NCBI GenBank assembly: GCA_910575555.1
Contig: CAJTFX010000005.1
Span: forward strand, 1 to 64,000
Length of the DNA stretch: 64,000 nucleotides
Origin: Lachnospiraceae bacterium
GTDB taxonomy: Bacteria; Bacillota; Clostridia; Lachnospirales; Lachnospiraceae
Direction of reading: 5' to 3'
The notes beneath the pieces were generated by a model. That model saw only the letters and a list, made by a program, of their open reading frames with translations. It searched no databases and was not told the DNA's origin. The position numbers and the translations under genes were made by a program. Below, piece by piece: positions 54,000-61,985 of the stretch (position 1 is its first letter; every line of letters begins with the position of its first letter).

Positions 54000-54590
54000 T
54001 TATTGTTTAAAATCTTCTGTGTCCGCTTTTGCGAACATTCCCCGGATCATTTCCATACAGGCGTGTAACGTATCGTCATTCCATAACGACGGTTCTTCTT
54101 TTAATTTCAGATAAATCTGGCTTGCGAATCCATAATATGCCGTGGTCATGAGCCAGAGCGGGCTTTCTTTGAATTCTCCCGTTTCCCTGCCTTCTGTGAT
54201 AATTTTCTCAATATCATCGTAGAATTCTTTTTTGCATTGCAGAAACATATCACAGTATACCGGAGACGCTGTGTACAGTCTCTCGATCATAGATTCTCTG
54301 GGATGGCTCATGGAATAGTGAATGATGTTTTGGAATCTTTTGCATAATTTGTCCATGGCCGTTTTCTCCTGATCCACGTCCTGGTTGCAGGCTTTAACAT
54401 CCATCTGATAACAATGCTGATATACTTCCTGGATCAGGGCGGCTTTGGAATCAAAGTAGAAATAAAGAGTTGCTTTTGAGATGCCTGTTGCAGCCGCAAT
54501 GTCCTGCATGGATGTAAGATCCAGCCCTTTTTCACAAAAGAGTGTGATGGAAGCATCGATAATCTCAGCTTTTCTGTCTGTATGGTTCAT
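54000..54590 (-). CDS. TetR-family regulator of the flavoprotein pair
   Basis: A 196-residue repressor. The N-terminal helix-turn-helix reads AEIIDASITLFCEKGLDLTSMQDIAAATGISKATLYFYFDSKAALIQEVYQ. The C-terminal ligand domain has several Cys and aromatic residues. AAGGAGGG precedes the ATG at 54590. A perfect 18-bp palindrome at 54605-54622 is its likely operator, between its promoter and start. First gene of the minus-strand operon with flavoproteins B and A. Confidence 0.92.
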   Translation of the reverse strand: MNHTDRKAEIIDASITLFCEKGLDLTSMQDIAAATGISKATLYFYFDSKAALIQEVYQHCYQMDVKACNQDVDQEKTAMDKLCKRFQNIIHYSMSHPRESMIERLYTASPVYCDMFLQCKKEFYDDIEKIITEGRETGEFKESPLWLMTTAYYGFASQIYLKLKEEPSLWNDDTLHACMEMIRGMFAKADTEDFKQ

Positions 54591-54604
54591 ATATTCCCTC
54601 CTTT

Positions 54605-54622
54605 CAACCGACCGGTCGGTTG
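54605..54622 (-). promoter_or_regulatory. TetR operator palindrome
   Basis: CAACCGACCGGTCGGTTG, perfect 18-bp dyad of the common TetR type (core ACCGACCGGTCGGT). It sits between the -10 box and the TetR start, so binding would block transcription of the whole operon. Confidence 0.88.
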
Positions 54623-54632
54623 GTATGTAGAT

Positions 54633-54661
54633 ATTTTAACATACATTTTTTCCATTGTAAA
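54633..54661 (-). promoter_or_regulatory. Promoter of TetR-flavoprotein operon
   Basis: On the minus strand TTTACA (54656-54661), 17-nt spacer, TAAAAT (54633-54638), directly upstream of the operator palindrome. Confidence 0.65.
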
Positions 54662-54679
54662 TATGTGAAGTGAAGCCTG

Positions 54680-54708
54680 TTGACAGAAGAGAAAAGTATG
54701 ATTAGAAT
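54680..54708 (+). promoter_or_regulatory. Promoter of trpS
   Basis: TTGACA (54680-54685), 17-nt spacer, TAGAAT (54703-54708). No T-box structure fits in the short leader. Confidence 0.6.
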
Positions 54709-54766
54709 ATAATTTGAATAAAAACACAGCGGTTTATTTTAATTACAGACAGTGAGGAATATTATT

Positions 54767-55849
54767 ATGAGTAAAATAATTTTAACAGGCGACAGACCAA
54801 CCGGAAAACTCCATGTGGGACATTATGTGGGTTCTCTGCGGCGCAGAGTGGAGCTGCAGAATTCCGGAGAATATGACAAAATATTTATTATGATAGCAGA
54901 TGCGCAGGCATTGACAGACAATGCGGATAACCCTGAAAAAGTCCGTCAGAATGTGGTGGAGGTTGCCCTGGATTACATGGCCTGCGGGTTAGACCCAAAG
55001 AAGTCTACATTATTTATTCAGTCCCAGATTCCCCAGCTTTGCGAATTGTCCTTTTACTATATGAATCTGGTTACCGTATCCAGATTGCAGAGGAATCCTA
55101 CGGTAAAGGCTGAGATTCAGATGCGCAATTTTGAAGCCAGTATACCGGTTGGCTTTTTTACGTATCCCATCAGCCAGGCGGCGGATATCACAGCCTTTCG
55201 GGCGACTACGGTTCCGGTAGGAGAAGATCAGATGCCTATGATTGAGCAGACCAGGGAAATTGTGCACAAGTTCAACACGGTATATGGAGAAACTCTGGTG
55301 GAGCCCCAGGTGCTTCTGCCGGAAAATCAGGCGTGTATGCGGCTTCCCGGCACGGACGGAAAAGCAAAAATGAGCAAATCCCTGGGAAACTGCATTTATC
55401 TGTCAGAAGAGCCGGAGGAGATTAAGAAAAAAGTTATGAGCATGTTTACAGACCCCAATCATCTCAGGGTAGAAGATCCGGGTTCTCTGGAAGGAAATAC
55501 GGTATTCACTTATCTGGACGCTTTCTGCCGGGAGGAACATTTTGAACGGTATTTGCCGGATTATGCCAATCTGGATGAGCTGAAGGCTCATTACCAGCGG
55601 GGCGGCCTGGGAGATGTGAAGGTGAAGAAATTCTTAAATAATGTATTGCAGGAGGTATTGGAGCCAATCCGCAGCCGCAGGAAAGAACTGCAGAAGGACA
55701 TTCCCTATATATATGAGGTTTTGAAAAAGGGAAGCCAGGAAGCAGAGAAAACGGCGGCGCAGACTTTGGATGCAGTGCGTTCTGCCATGAAAATCAATTA
55801 TTTTGCAGATGCAGAATTAATCCGGGAGCAGTCGGAGAAATTTAAATAA
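54767..55849 (+). CDS. trpS: Tryptophanyl-tRNA synthetase
   Basis: Charges tRNA-Trp. The 360-residue class Ic synthetase has the HIGH-type motif [17 protein letters not shown] near the N-terminus and KMSKS in [13 protein letters not shown]. Length fits bacterial TrpRS of the Firmicutes variant with GDRPTG. GAGGA lies 8 nt before the ATG at 54767; upstream in-frame ATT/ATG starts lack a site. No T-box is seen. The frame after its TAA stays open for a further 29 codons with two 15-bp repeats. Confidence 0.95.
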   Translation: MSKIILTGDRPTGKLHVGHYVGSLRRRVELQNSGEYDKIFIMIADAQALTDNADNPEKVRQNVVEVALDYMACGLDPKKSTLFIQSQIPQLCELSFYYMNLVTVSRLQRNPTVKAEIQMRNFEASIPVGFFTYPISQAADITAFRATTVPVGEDQMPMIEQTREIVHKFNTVYGETLVEPQVLLPENQACMRLPGTDGKAKMSKSLGNCIYLSEEPEEIKKKVMSMFTDPNHLRVEDPGSLEGNTVFTYLDAFCREEHFERYLPDYANLDELKAHYQRGGLGDVKVKKFLNNVLQEVLEPIRSRRKELQKDIPYIYEVLKKGSQEAEKTAAQTLDAVRSAMKINYFADAELIREQSEKFK

Positions 55850-55893
55850 GAGGTTAGGAACAGGCGGCTGCTTTACGGCGGGCCGGAGGAATT

Positions 55894-55923
55894 GCCGCAG
55901 GTGCAGAAGCCGCAGGTGCAGAA
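55894..55923. repeat. Tandem repeat 2 x 15 bp downstream of trpS
   Basis: GCCGCAGGTGCAGAA occurs twice in tandem (55894-55908, 55909-55923), with a degenerate third start. It lies in the GC-rich trpS-proximal half of the spacer; the distal half becomes AT-rich. The region 55850-56141 otherwise holds only a possible promoter for the next cassette. Confidence 0.75.
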
Positions 55924-56042
55924 GCGGCAGAGGCGTTAAGCGGGCGCAGTATTTCTTTTGCTTATCAGTTCGGAAAGAATTCTGCGGGATATTTTCATGT
56001 AAATTTATATTGAATTTGGTGTTCAAAAGCCATGATATGGTG

Positions 56043-56048
56043 TATAAT
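56043..56048 (+). promoter_or_regulatory. Possible -10 box of the TAC-like cassette
   Basis: TATAAT at the onset of AT-rich DNA, about 95 nt before the first gene. TTCAAA at 56022-56027 is a weak -35 at 15-nt spacing. Confidence 0.35.
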
Positions 56049-56141
56049 AAAAATGAAAATTGGAATTAAAAGTGTAATTGATTAATAAGGGTAGATCTTG
56101 TGAAATAATATTTTTGTTCTATTGTATTCACAAAAAGAGGA

Positions 56142-56627
56142 ATGGATTTGAATGATAAAAATACTGTGACACGAATTGAAAAAATATTTCCTGATTATTT
56201 TCAAAGATTCAAATTGCCGGATGGGGCAAGGGAAGAGTCGATAAAAGTATATAGAGCATGCAGAAGCGGAAGGTGCGATAAGAATTCTTTTTTACCTTCT
56301 TTTGAAGAAAATGGCTGTGTTTTGAATCCAATGGCTGATTCAACAGATCCCGGACAATATTCTTTATCGACATTTGAGAAACCTAAAGATGTAAAAAGGT
56401 TTGCAAGCATTATTTCTGATATGAAAGTTCCTTATCAAATTGCAGTGGGAGAGACCAATCCCAGGCATGGGGTGGTGCAAAGGACGAAAGAGAGGACAAA
56501 GAAAAGAACTTCGCATGTAGATTGGTGGCTTTATAAAGACGCGTCACCATATGATGAGTTTGAAATGATAAATAATTTTGAAGAGTATCTTCAAAATTAC
56601 ATTAAAGAAAGAGATGAAAAGAAATGA
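56142..56627 (+). CDS. ADP-ribosyltransferase-like protein, candidate toxin of a TAC-type system
   Basis: A 161-residue protein with no certain family. Three spaced elements recall the R-S-E signature of ADP-ribosyltransferases: Arg38 in KVYRACRSG, the Ser-Thr pattern SLSTF (74-78), and a Glu-x-Glu in DEFEMI (139-141). The order and spacing fit; remaining sequence is not diagnostic. It leads a compact AT-rich operon (next gene overlaps by four bases) that ends with a SecB-like chaperone, as in toxin-antitoxin-chaperone systems such as CmdTAC, where the first gene is an ART toxin. AGAGGA touches the ATG, so TTG at 56148 may be the start. Confidence 0.55.
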   Translation: MDLNDKNTVTRIEKIFPDYFQRFKLPDGAREESIKVYRACRSGRCDKNSFLPSFEENGCVLNPMADSTDPGQYSLSTFEKPKDVKRFASIISDMKVPYQIAVGETNPRHGVVQRTKERTKKRTSHVDWWLYKDASPYDEFEMINNFEEYLQNYIKERDEKK

Positions 56628-57343
56628 GAGAGTTTATTAAATTGGATAAATATGGACAGATTTATATTGACAAAGTTCTTTTTGAGTCGTATTTTCCGGT
56701 TGTTTTCACTTGTTTAAATGACAAAAAGGATGTTTTCATAGGTGTATGCTGCCAAAATAATGAAAAAGGATGTAAATGGCTTCTTGGAAAAACCAACGGT
56801 ATAAGCCTTATAAGAATGTTGCGGGACGAGATAACGATTCGGCAGTTGCTGTTAGAATATTCTTCAGGGAAGATATCTGTTGATTATGTAGAAAATAGAT
56901 ATACAATATCTTATAATAACTCAGATTGGGATGAGAGTAGTCCATATCTGCCAAAAGAAGATTCATATATGTACGCAGAAGATGGAGAATTTGACGATGA
57001 GATTAATTACTTTTCATTGATCGATAATGATGTGCATTATAATACGAAATACTATAAAAGTATTGCAAAAGAATCAGGAATCATAGACGAAGGAATTGAG
57101 CTTTCTGCAGATGCGTTGGATGTATTTGCGTCAACTTTGGGGAATATTTCAATTCCAAGCGAAATAGTAGTCAGTACCTTGAAAGTGTCTTGGGAATTGT
57201 GTACTAACATTGTGATAGATACAGGTAAATATATAGATCAAAAAAAATATAAATTAGTGCATAATAGTGCTTTCAAAATATTATCGGAGGATCTGAGAAT
57301 AAAAGTGGAATCAGATGATAATATTTTTGCAGATGCAGCATGA
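56624..57343 (+). CDS. Unknown 239-residue protein, candidate antitoxin of the TAC-like cassette
   Basis: Cytosolic, acidic protein without a recognised domain. The N-terminal half is beta-rich (YGQIYIDKVLFESYFPVVFTCLN, DVFIGVCCQNNEKGCKWLL), the middle is acidic (DWDESSPYLPKEDSYMYAEDGEFDDEINYF) and the C-terminal half helical. It overlaps the upstream gene by four bases (ATGA) and ends 10 nt before the SecB-like gene. In toxin-antitoxin-chaperone systems the middle gene is the antitoxin, folded by the chaperone through its C-terminal tail; this protein occupies that position. Function is inferred from order only. Confidence 0.5.
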   Translation: MREFIKLDKYGQIYIDKVLFESYFPVVFTCLNDKKDVFIGVCCQNNEKGCKWLLGKTNGISLIRMLRDEITIRQLLLEYSSGKISVDYVENRYTISYNNSDWDESSPYLPKEDSYMYAEDGEFDDEINYFSLIDNDVHYNTKYYKSIAKESGIIDEGIELSADALDVFASTLGNISIPSEIVVSTLKVSWELCTNIVIDTGKYIDQKKYKLVHNSAFKILSEDLRIKVESDDNIFADAA

Positions 57344-57353
57344 AGGAGACGGA

Positions 57354-57737
57354 ATGGGTAATTATAATAGTATATTGAATTTACAAAGATTGGTATTTGA
57401 AAGAATTGAATTTGATAGAAAAGGTTTTAAGAATACCCAAGAGCTGAAATTTGAATTGCAGGCACAAATAGGATTGGATGAAAACGGCATATATAAGGTG
57501 ACGCTTGTTTTGAATGGCACAAAACAAGATGAGTACGATATTGTTATTAGTTTATCTGGTTTTTTTAAGTTTGAAGGACAAGTGGAAGATAAGATGGGTC
57601 AGGATTTAATAAGTAAGAATGCTGTAGCAATTTTGATGCCTTATCTCAGAAGTGAAGTTACGTTGTTAACAGCACAACCGGATACTGACAGTGTGGTGCT
57701 TCCGCCGTTTAATATTAATAAAATGTTTGGAAATTAA
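57354..57737 (+). CDS. SecB-like chaperone
   Basis: A 127-residue protein with the SecB fold pattern: beta strands LKFELQAQIGLDENGIYKVTLVL, DIVISLSGFFKFEGQ, then the conserved C-terminal block NAVAILMPYLRSEVTLLT and VVLPPFNINKMF, equivalent to AILFPYxREtI and LPPxNF of SecB. Firmicutes normally lack the export SecB, and solitary SecB-like genes here are usually tied to toxin-antitoxin or defence cassettes. AAGGAG precedes the ATG at 57354. AT-rich like its two upstream partners. Confidence 0.78.
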   Translation: MGNYNSILNLQRLVFERIEFDRKGFKNTQELKFELQAQIGLDENGIYKVTLVLNGTKQDEYDIVISLSGFFKFEGQVEDKMGQDLISKNAVAILMPYLRSEVTLLTAQPDTDSVVLPPFNINKMFGN

Positions 57738-57766
57738 AAAATATGCTTGGGATATTCGCTTGTATC

Positions 57767-57820
57767 AAAAAGCCGAACATACCTGAATCATTTTCAGGAG
57801 TCTATGTCCGGCTTTTTTTT
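57767..57820 (+). terminator. Strong terminator after the TAC-like cassette
   Basis: AAAAAGCCG-ACATA pairs with TATGT-CGGCTTTTT around an inner CCTGAA/TTCAGG stem, then a run of eight T. Confidence 0.85.
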
Positions 57821-57861
57821 CATATAATGAATGGAAAAATACAAACCCAACAGGGAAGAAC

Positions 57862-59274
57862 ATGAACATGGAAAAATTAAACAGATGCAGCCAATCAAAA
57901 TTTTCCCAGACCAGACAGTTTCTGAAATTTCAAAAAAAGAAAAAATCCGCCGCCGTTTTTCTGGGCCTTATCTTATCCGCAGCGCTGGCCGTAACCTGTG
58001 TCACAGAGGCCTTTGCAGAAACTATAATTCTAAAAGCCCCGGGGCCGGAAATCCCAAAGGCTCAGGAAACCCCGATGAAGCAGGAAAATCCGCAGACCCG
58101 GGAAATGCCGCAGGATCAGCCCAATTTCAGCCTGTATGCCAAATCTGCAGTTTTGATGGATGCAGAAAACGGCAGGGTGCTCTATGAGAAAAACGGTTAT
58201 GAACACATGCCCAATGCCAGCACCACCAAAATCATGACCTGCATCCTGGCATTGGAACAGGGAGATTTAGAGAGCGAGGTAAAAGTCAGCAGCTATGCCG
58301 CGTCCATGCCCCAGGTGCGCCTTGGCATGAGCAAAGAGGACAGTTTTCTTCTGAAAGATCTGCTGTATTCTCTGATGCTGGAGTCCCACAATGATTCTGC
58401 AGCGGCCATTGCAGAGCATATCGGCGGTTCTGTCGAAGGATTTGCGGCAAAAATGAACCAGAAGGCCAGGGAATTGGGCTGTAAGGATACCTATTTTATC
58501 ACGCCCAACGGGCTTGACGCCAGTGATGAAACCGGGGTGCATGGAACCACGGCGGCGGATCTGGCGGTGATTATGACCTACTGCATCCAGAATGAGAAAT
58601 TCCTGGAAATCACCCGTACGCCCAGTTATCAGTTTACCAATCTGGCCGGAACAAAGCATTATAACTGCAATAACCACAATGCGTTTCTGCAGATGATGGA
58701 AGGGGCGCTGTCAGGCAAAACAGGATTTACCGGCAATGCAGGCTACTGTTATGTGGGAGCGCTGCGCCGGGAGGACCGCACCTTTATTGTGGCCCTGCTT
58801 GCCTGCGGATGGCCCAATAACAAAACATACAAATGGTCAGATACCCGCACGCTGATGAATTACGGCCTGGAAAATTATTACTGTGAAGACGTCTATGAGT
58901 ATGACCGGGAATTTGCGCCTGTGAAAGTGGAGGGAGCGGAGCCGGAAAATGGAAGGCTCTATCAGGAAGTGACCGTTCCCCTGAAAATCAAAGAAGAAAA
59001 GATCCGGGTGCTGAAACGCACAGATGAAGAAATCCGGACGATTTATGAGATTCCCCAGAGCGTTCAGGCGCCGGTGAAAGAGGGGCAGCAGCTTGGCAGG
59101 GCCATTTATTATCTGGGTGAGCGCCAGATTGCGGAGATTCCCGTCTATGCAGCCAAAGCCGCCAGAAAACTGAAACCCTCCTGGTACAAAGAATATATCC
59201 TGAAACTGTTTTTCATGGAAAAGGAACTGTATTTTGAGCCGGCTGAGACAAATTTTACGAAAACCTCCGAATAA
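57862..59274 (+). CDS. D-alanyl-D-alanine carboxypeptidase (PBP5/DacF-type)
   Basis: Penicillin-binding serine peptidase that trims peptidoglycan stem peptides outside the membrane. The 470 residues begin with a basic N-terminus and a hydrophobic signal (SAAVFLGLILSAALAVTCVTEAFA). The catalytic set is complete: STTK in MPNASTTKIM, SHN in MLESHNDSAA and KTG in ALSGKTGFTG. A C-terminal beta domain and a hydrophobic segment near LKLFFM may aid membrane attachment. ATG at 57862 with AGGGAAG upstream; 57868 is possible. Resembles sporulation DacF-type enzymes, but role is not fixed. Confidence 0.92.
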   Translation: MNMEKLNRCSQSKFSQTRQFLKFQKKKKSAAVFLGLILSAALAVTCVTEAFAETIILKAPGPEIPKAQETPMKQENPQTREMPQDQPNFSLYAKSAVLMDAENGRVLYEKNGYEHMPNASTTKIMTCILALEQGDLESEVKVSSYAASMPQVRLGMSKEDSFLLKDLLYSLMLESHNDSAAAIAEHIGGSVEGFAAKMNQKARELGCKDTYFITPNGLDASDETGVHGTTAADLAVIMTYCIQNEKFLEITRTPSYQFTNLAGTKHYNCNNHNAFLQMMEGALSGKTGFTGNAGYCYVGALRREDRTFIVALLACGWPNNKTYKWSDTRTLMNYGLENYYCEDVYEYDREFAPVKVEGAEPENGRLYQEVTVPLKIKEEKIRVLKRTDEEIRTIYEIPQSVQAPVKEGQQLGRAIYYLGERQIAEIPVYAAKAARKLKPSWYKEYILKLFFMEKELYFEPAETNFTKTSE

Positions 59275-59321
59275 AAATCAGGGTATAGTGAAATTTTTAA
59301 CAAATTTGTGACAAATATCTA

Positions 59322-59350
59322 TTGAAAAGTTTCGTCAAAAGAGATACAAT
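59322..59350 (+). promoter_or_regulatory. Promoter of the decarboxylase operon
   Basis: TTGAAA (59322-59327), 17-nt spacer, TACAAT (59345-59350), followed by GGAGGT before the first gene. Confidence 0.65.
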
Positions 59351-59406
59351 TACAATCGGAAGAAAATTTTGAAAAATTTTAAAAATACATATGGAGGTTT
59401 AAGCAA

Positions 59407-60840
59407 ATGAGTAATTCTACCAACTCAGCAAGACAGAGAATTTCCGGTCTGCTCGATCAGCAGAGTTTTATGGAACTCGGAGCTCTGGTAACTGCAAGAA
59501 ACACAGACTTTGATTTAAGTCAGTCTGAAACCCCATCCGATGGCGTTATCACCGGATATGGCCTGATTGACGGGAATCTGGTGTATGTGTACAGCCAGGA
59601 TGCTTCTGTGTTAAACGGAACCATCGGCGAGATGCACAGCAAGAAAATAGCTGCAATCTATCAGATGGCAGTGAAGATGGGGGCGCCGGTGATCGGGCTG
59701 ATTGACTGTGCAGGAATGCGTCTGCAGGAATCCGTAGACGCGTTGCAGGGATTCGGCGAGATTTATGCAGCTCAGGCCAAGGCAAGCGGCGTAGTGCCTC
59801 AGATTTGCGCGGTATTCGGTTCCTGCGGCGGCGGTATGGCAGTGGTTCCGGCTTTAAGCGATTTTGCATTTGTAGAGAAAGAGCATGGAAGAGTCTTTGT
59901 CAATTCTCCTAATGCCATTAAGGGCAACCATGTGTCCAAATGCGATACCGCAAGCGCAGAATATCAGGGAAGCAATAACGGATATATTGACGGTATGGGA
60001 ACTGCAGAAGAGATTCTTTCTGCAATCCGTGAACTGGTATGCGTGCTGCCCGGCAACAATGCGGAATGCGGAAGAGAGGATGAATGCAGCGACGACTTGA
60101 ACCGGGTATGCGAGAATCTTTCCGGATGCAGAGAAGATACCCGTCTGGCTCTGACGCACATTTCAGACAGCAATGTATTTATTGAAACCAAGAAAAACTA
60201 TGCCAGAAATATGGTGACAGGTTTTATCAAATTAAATGGCAGAACCATCGGCGCAGTTGCCAATGCTTCAGCAGTTTATGATGAGAACGGGGAAAAGGCA
60301 GAGAGCTTTGACAAGGCTCTTACTGCAAGAGGATGCAATAAGGCAGCGGAATTTATCAGCTTCTGCGATGCTTTTGATATTCCTGTGCTCTCCTTAACCA
60401 ATGTGGAAGGCTTTGCGGCAACTGAGTGTTCCGAGAAGAACCTTGCCAAAGCCATGGCCCGGATGACGGCGGCCTTTGCCGGCGCAACTGTTCCGAAGGT
60501 AAACATCATTATCGGCAACGCTTACGGCAGCGCTTATGTGATGATGAACAGCAAGTCCATCGGCGCAGATCTGGTTTACGCATGGGAAGGAAGCAAGGTA
60601 GGCATGATGGACGCGGGACTGGCTGCAAAGATTATGTATGACGGTAAGTCTGCAGATGTGATTGCAGAGAAGAAGAAAGCATACGAAGAGCTTCAGTCCT
60701 CCGTGGAAACAGCGGCAAGACGGGGACAGGTTGATCTGATTATTGCGCCGGATGATACCAGGAAATATGCAGCAGCGGCATTTGAGATGCTCTATACCAA
60801 AGGAACAGGTGAACCGGTTAGAAAACATGTAGCAAAATAG
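59407..60840 (+). CDS. Acyl-CoA carboxyltransferase subunit (MmdA/12S type)
   Basis: Carboxyltransferase of the crotonase-like family, 477 residues, which moves CO2 between an acyl-CoA (probably methylmalonyl-CoA) and biotin. Conserved parts are VYVYSQDASVLNGTIGEMHSKKI, IGLIDCAGMRLQESVDALQGFGEI, FGSCGGGMAVVPALSDF and GNAYGSAYVMMNSKSIGADLVYAWEGSKVGMM. It is somewhat shorter than MmdA (about 510). The following genes encode OadG-like, biotin carrier and OadB-like subunits, so the complex is likely a Na+-pumping methylmalonyl-CoA decarboxylase or related enzyme. Confidence 0.85.
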   Translation: MSNSTNSARQRISGLLDQQSFMELGALVTARNTDFDLSQSETPSDGVITGYGLIDGNLVYVYSQDASVLNGTIGEMHSKKIAAIYQMAVKMGAPVIGLIDCAGMRLQESVDALQGFGEIYAAQAKASGVVPQICAVFGSCGGGMAVVPALSDFAFVEKEHGRVFVNSPNAIKGNHVSKCDTASAEYQGSNNGYIDGMGTAEEILSAIRELVCVLPGNNAECGREDECSDDLNRVCENLSGCREDTRLALTHISDSNVFIETKKNYARNMVTGFIKLNGRTIGAVANASAVYDENGEKAESFDKALTARGCNKAAEFISFCDAFDIPVLSLTNVEGFAATECSEKNLAKAMARMTAAFAGATVPKVNIIIGNAYGSAYVMMNSKSIGADLVYAWEGSKVGMMDAGLAAKIMYDGKSADVIAEKKKAYEELQSSVETAARRGQVDLIIAPDDTRKYAAAAFEMLYTKGTGEPVRKHVAK

Positions 60841-60853
60841 AAAGGTGAAGTTT

Positions 60854-61570
60854 ATGAAAAAGAAAATATTGCTGATTCTGAGTATGTGCCTTATCGTACT
60901 TGGATTAACAGCATGTGGCGAAGCGGATCCTACCACAGTTGATTACAATGGCCTTACTTATGATCAGTTAAAAGGCGCATGTGAGAATACCGTTAATATT
61001 CTGCAGAATATGTCGGAATCAGAGAAGGCAGCTTACCTGGCGTCGGGAGAAGAAACGTTAGAGCATCTGGTCAGCCGTTGGGAGGAAGCAGTGAAAGGTG
61101 TCGGAGAATTTGTGGAACTGGGCGAATTTACCATCACTAAATCCGGCAAGACCTTAACCTGCGAACAGAAGATTATATATGAGAACCGTCCGGTTATTCT
61201 GACTTATGTGTATAAATACCATAACATGGAACTGGAAGATATTACCGTAGACCAGGTACAGACCCTTGGGGAGAAGATGACCAATGCGGCGTTGAATACC
61301 CTGATGGGAATGGGCGTGGTGTTTACAGTTTTAATTTTAATCAGCCTGATTATCAGCTGCTTTAAGTTCCTTTCCTACTTTGAAAAAGGAAAAGAAGAAG
61401 CAAAGCCGGCGGCTAAAGCGCCTGCAGCTCCTGTTCCGCCGGCAGTGGAAGAGGCAATCGCAGCACAGGATGATTTGGAACTGGCAGCAGTAATTGCAGC
61501 GGCAATTGCAGCATCTACCGGAACTTCTACAGATGACTTTGTAGTGCGTTCCATCAAGAGAAGATTTTAA
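60854..61570 (+). CDS. OadG-family subunit with lipoprotein-type N-terminus
   Basis: A 238-residue membrane-linked subunit. The N-terminus is a lipoprotein signal (MKKKILLILSMCLIVLGLTAC, lipobox LTAC), then about 130 exported residues, one membrane helix (LMGMGVVFTVLILISLIISCFKFL, about 150-175) and a Lys/Ala/Pro-rich cytosolic tail. The helix and tail are the OadG/MmdD-like part that anchors the carboxyltransferase to the pump. The extracellular lipoprotein domain is extra relative to classic OadG (about 80-100 residues). ATG at 60854 follows AAAGGTGAAG. Confidence 0.78.
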   Translation: MKKKILLILSMCLIVLGLTACGEADPTTVDYNGLTYDQLKGACENTVNILQNMSESEKAAYLASGEETLEHLVSRWEEAVKGVGEFVELGEFTITKSGKTLTCEQKIIYENRPVILTYVYKYHNMELEDITVDQVQTLGEKMTNAALNTLMGMGVVFTVLILISLIISCFKFLSYFEKGKEEAKPAAKAPAAPVPPAVEEAIAAQDDLELAAVIAAAIAASTGTSTDDFVVRSIKRRF

Positions 61571-61594
61571 TTGTAAATTCAGGAGGAAACAAAA

Positions 61595-61969
61595 ATGAAA
61601 AATTATACAATTACCGTTAATGGAAACGTTTATGATGTTACTGTAGAAGAAAATGGCGCAGGAGCGGCTCCGGCAGCTCCCAGAAGGGCAGCGGCTCCCG
61701 CAGCAGCACCGGCAGCGCCCGCAGCTCCGGCTCCCGCAGCAGGCGGCGCAGGAAATGTCAAGATTGAAGCAGGCGCAGCAGGAAAAGTATTCAGCATCGA
61801 CAGCAAAGCGGGAGATGCGGTAAAACGCGGCGATACCATTCTGGTACTGGAAGTTATGAAGATGGAGACGCCTGTCGTTGCGCCGGAAGACGGAACGGTG
61901 GCAAGCATTGACGTGACAGTCGGACAGGCGGTAGAAGCAGGCGCATTGCTGGCAACTTTAAATAATTAA
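61595..61969 (+). CDS. Biotin carboxyl carrier subunit (MmdC/OadA C-terminal type)
   Basis: Small 124-residue carrier with an N-terminal KNYTITVNGNVYDVTVEE strand region, a flexible Ala/Pro linker (about 30-55) and a C-terminal biotinyl domain with the biotinylated lysine in LEVMKMETPVVAP. It shuttles CO2 between carboxyltransferase and the OadB-type pump. AGGAGGAAAC precedes the start. Sits between the OadG-like and OadB-like genes as in methylmalonyl-CoA decarboxylase operons. Confidence 0.94.
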   Translation: MKNYTITVNGNVYDVTVEENGAGAAPAAPRRAAAPAAAPAAPAAPAPAAGGAGNVKIEAGAAGKVFSIDSKAGDAVKRGDTILVLEVMKMETPVVAPEDGTVASIDVTVGQAVEAGALLATLNN

Positions 61970-61985
61970 TTATTGGAGGTAAAAT

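Noticed and set aside
54709-54766. T-box leader for trpS
   Set aside because: The space between promoter and start is too short and lacks T-box sequence features.
61630-61908. Minus-strand frame opposite the biotin carrier
   Set aside because: Ala/Gly/Pro low-complexity shadow of the carrier linker.
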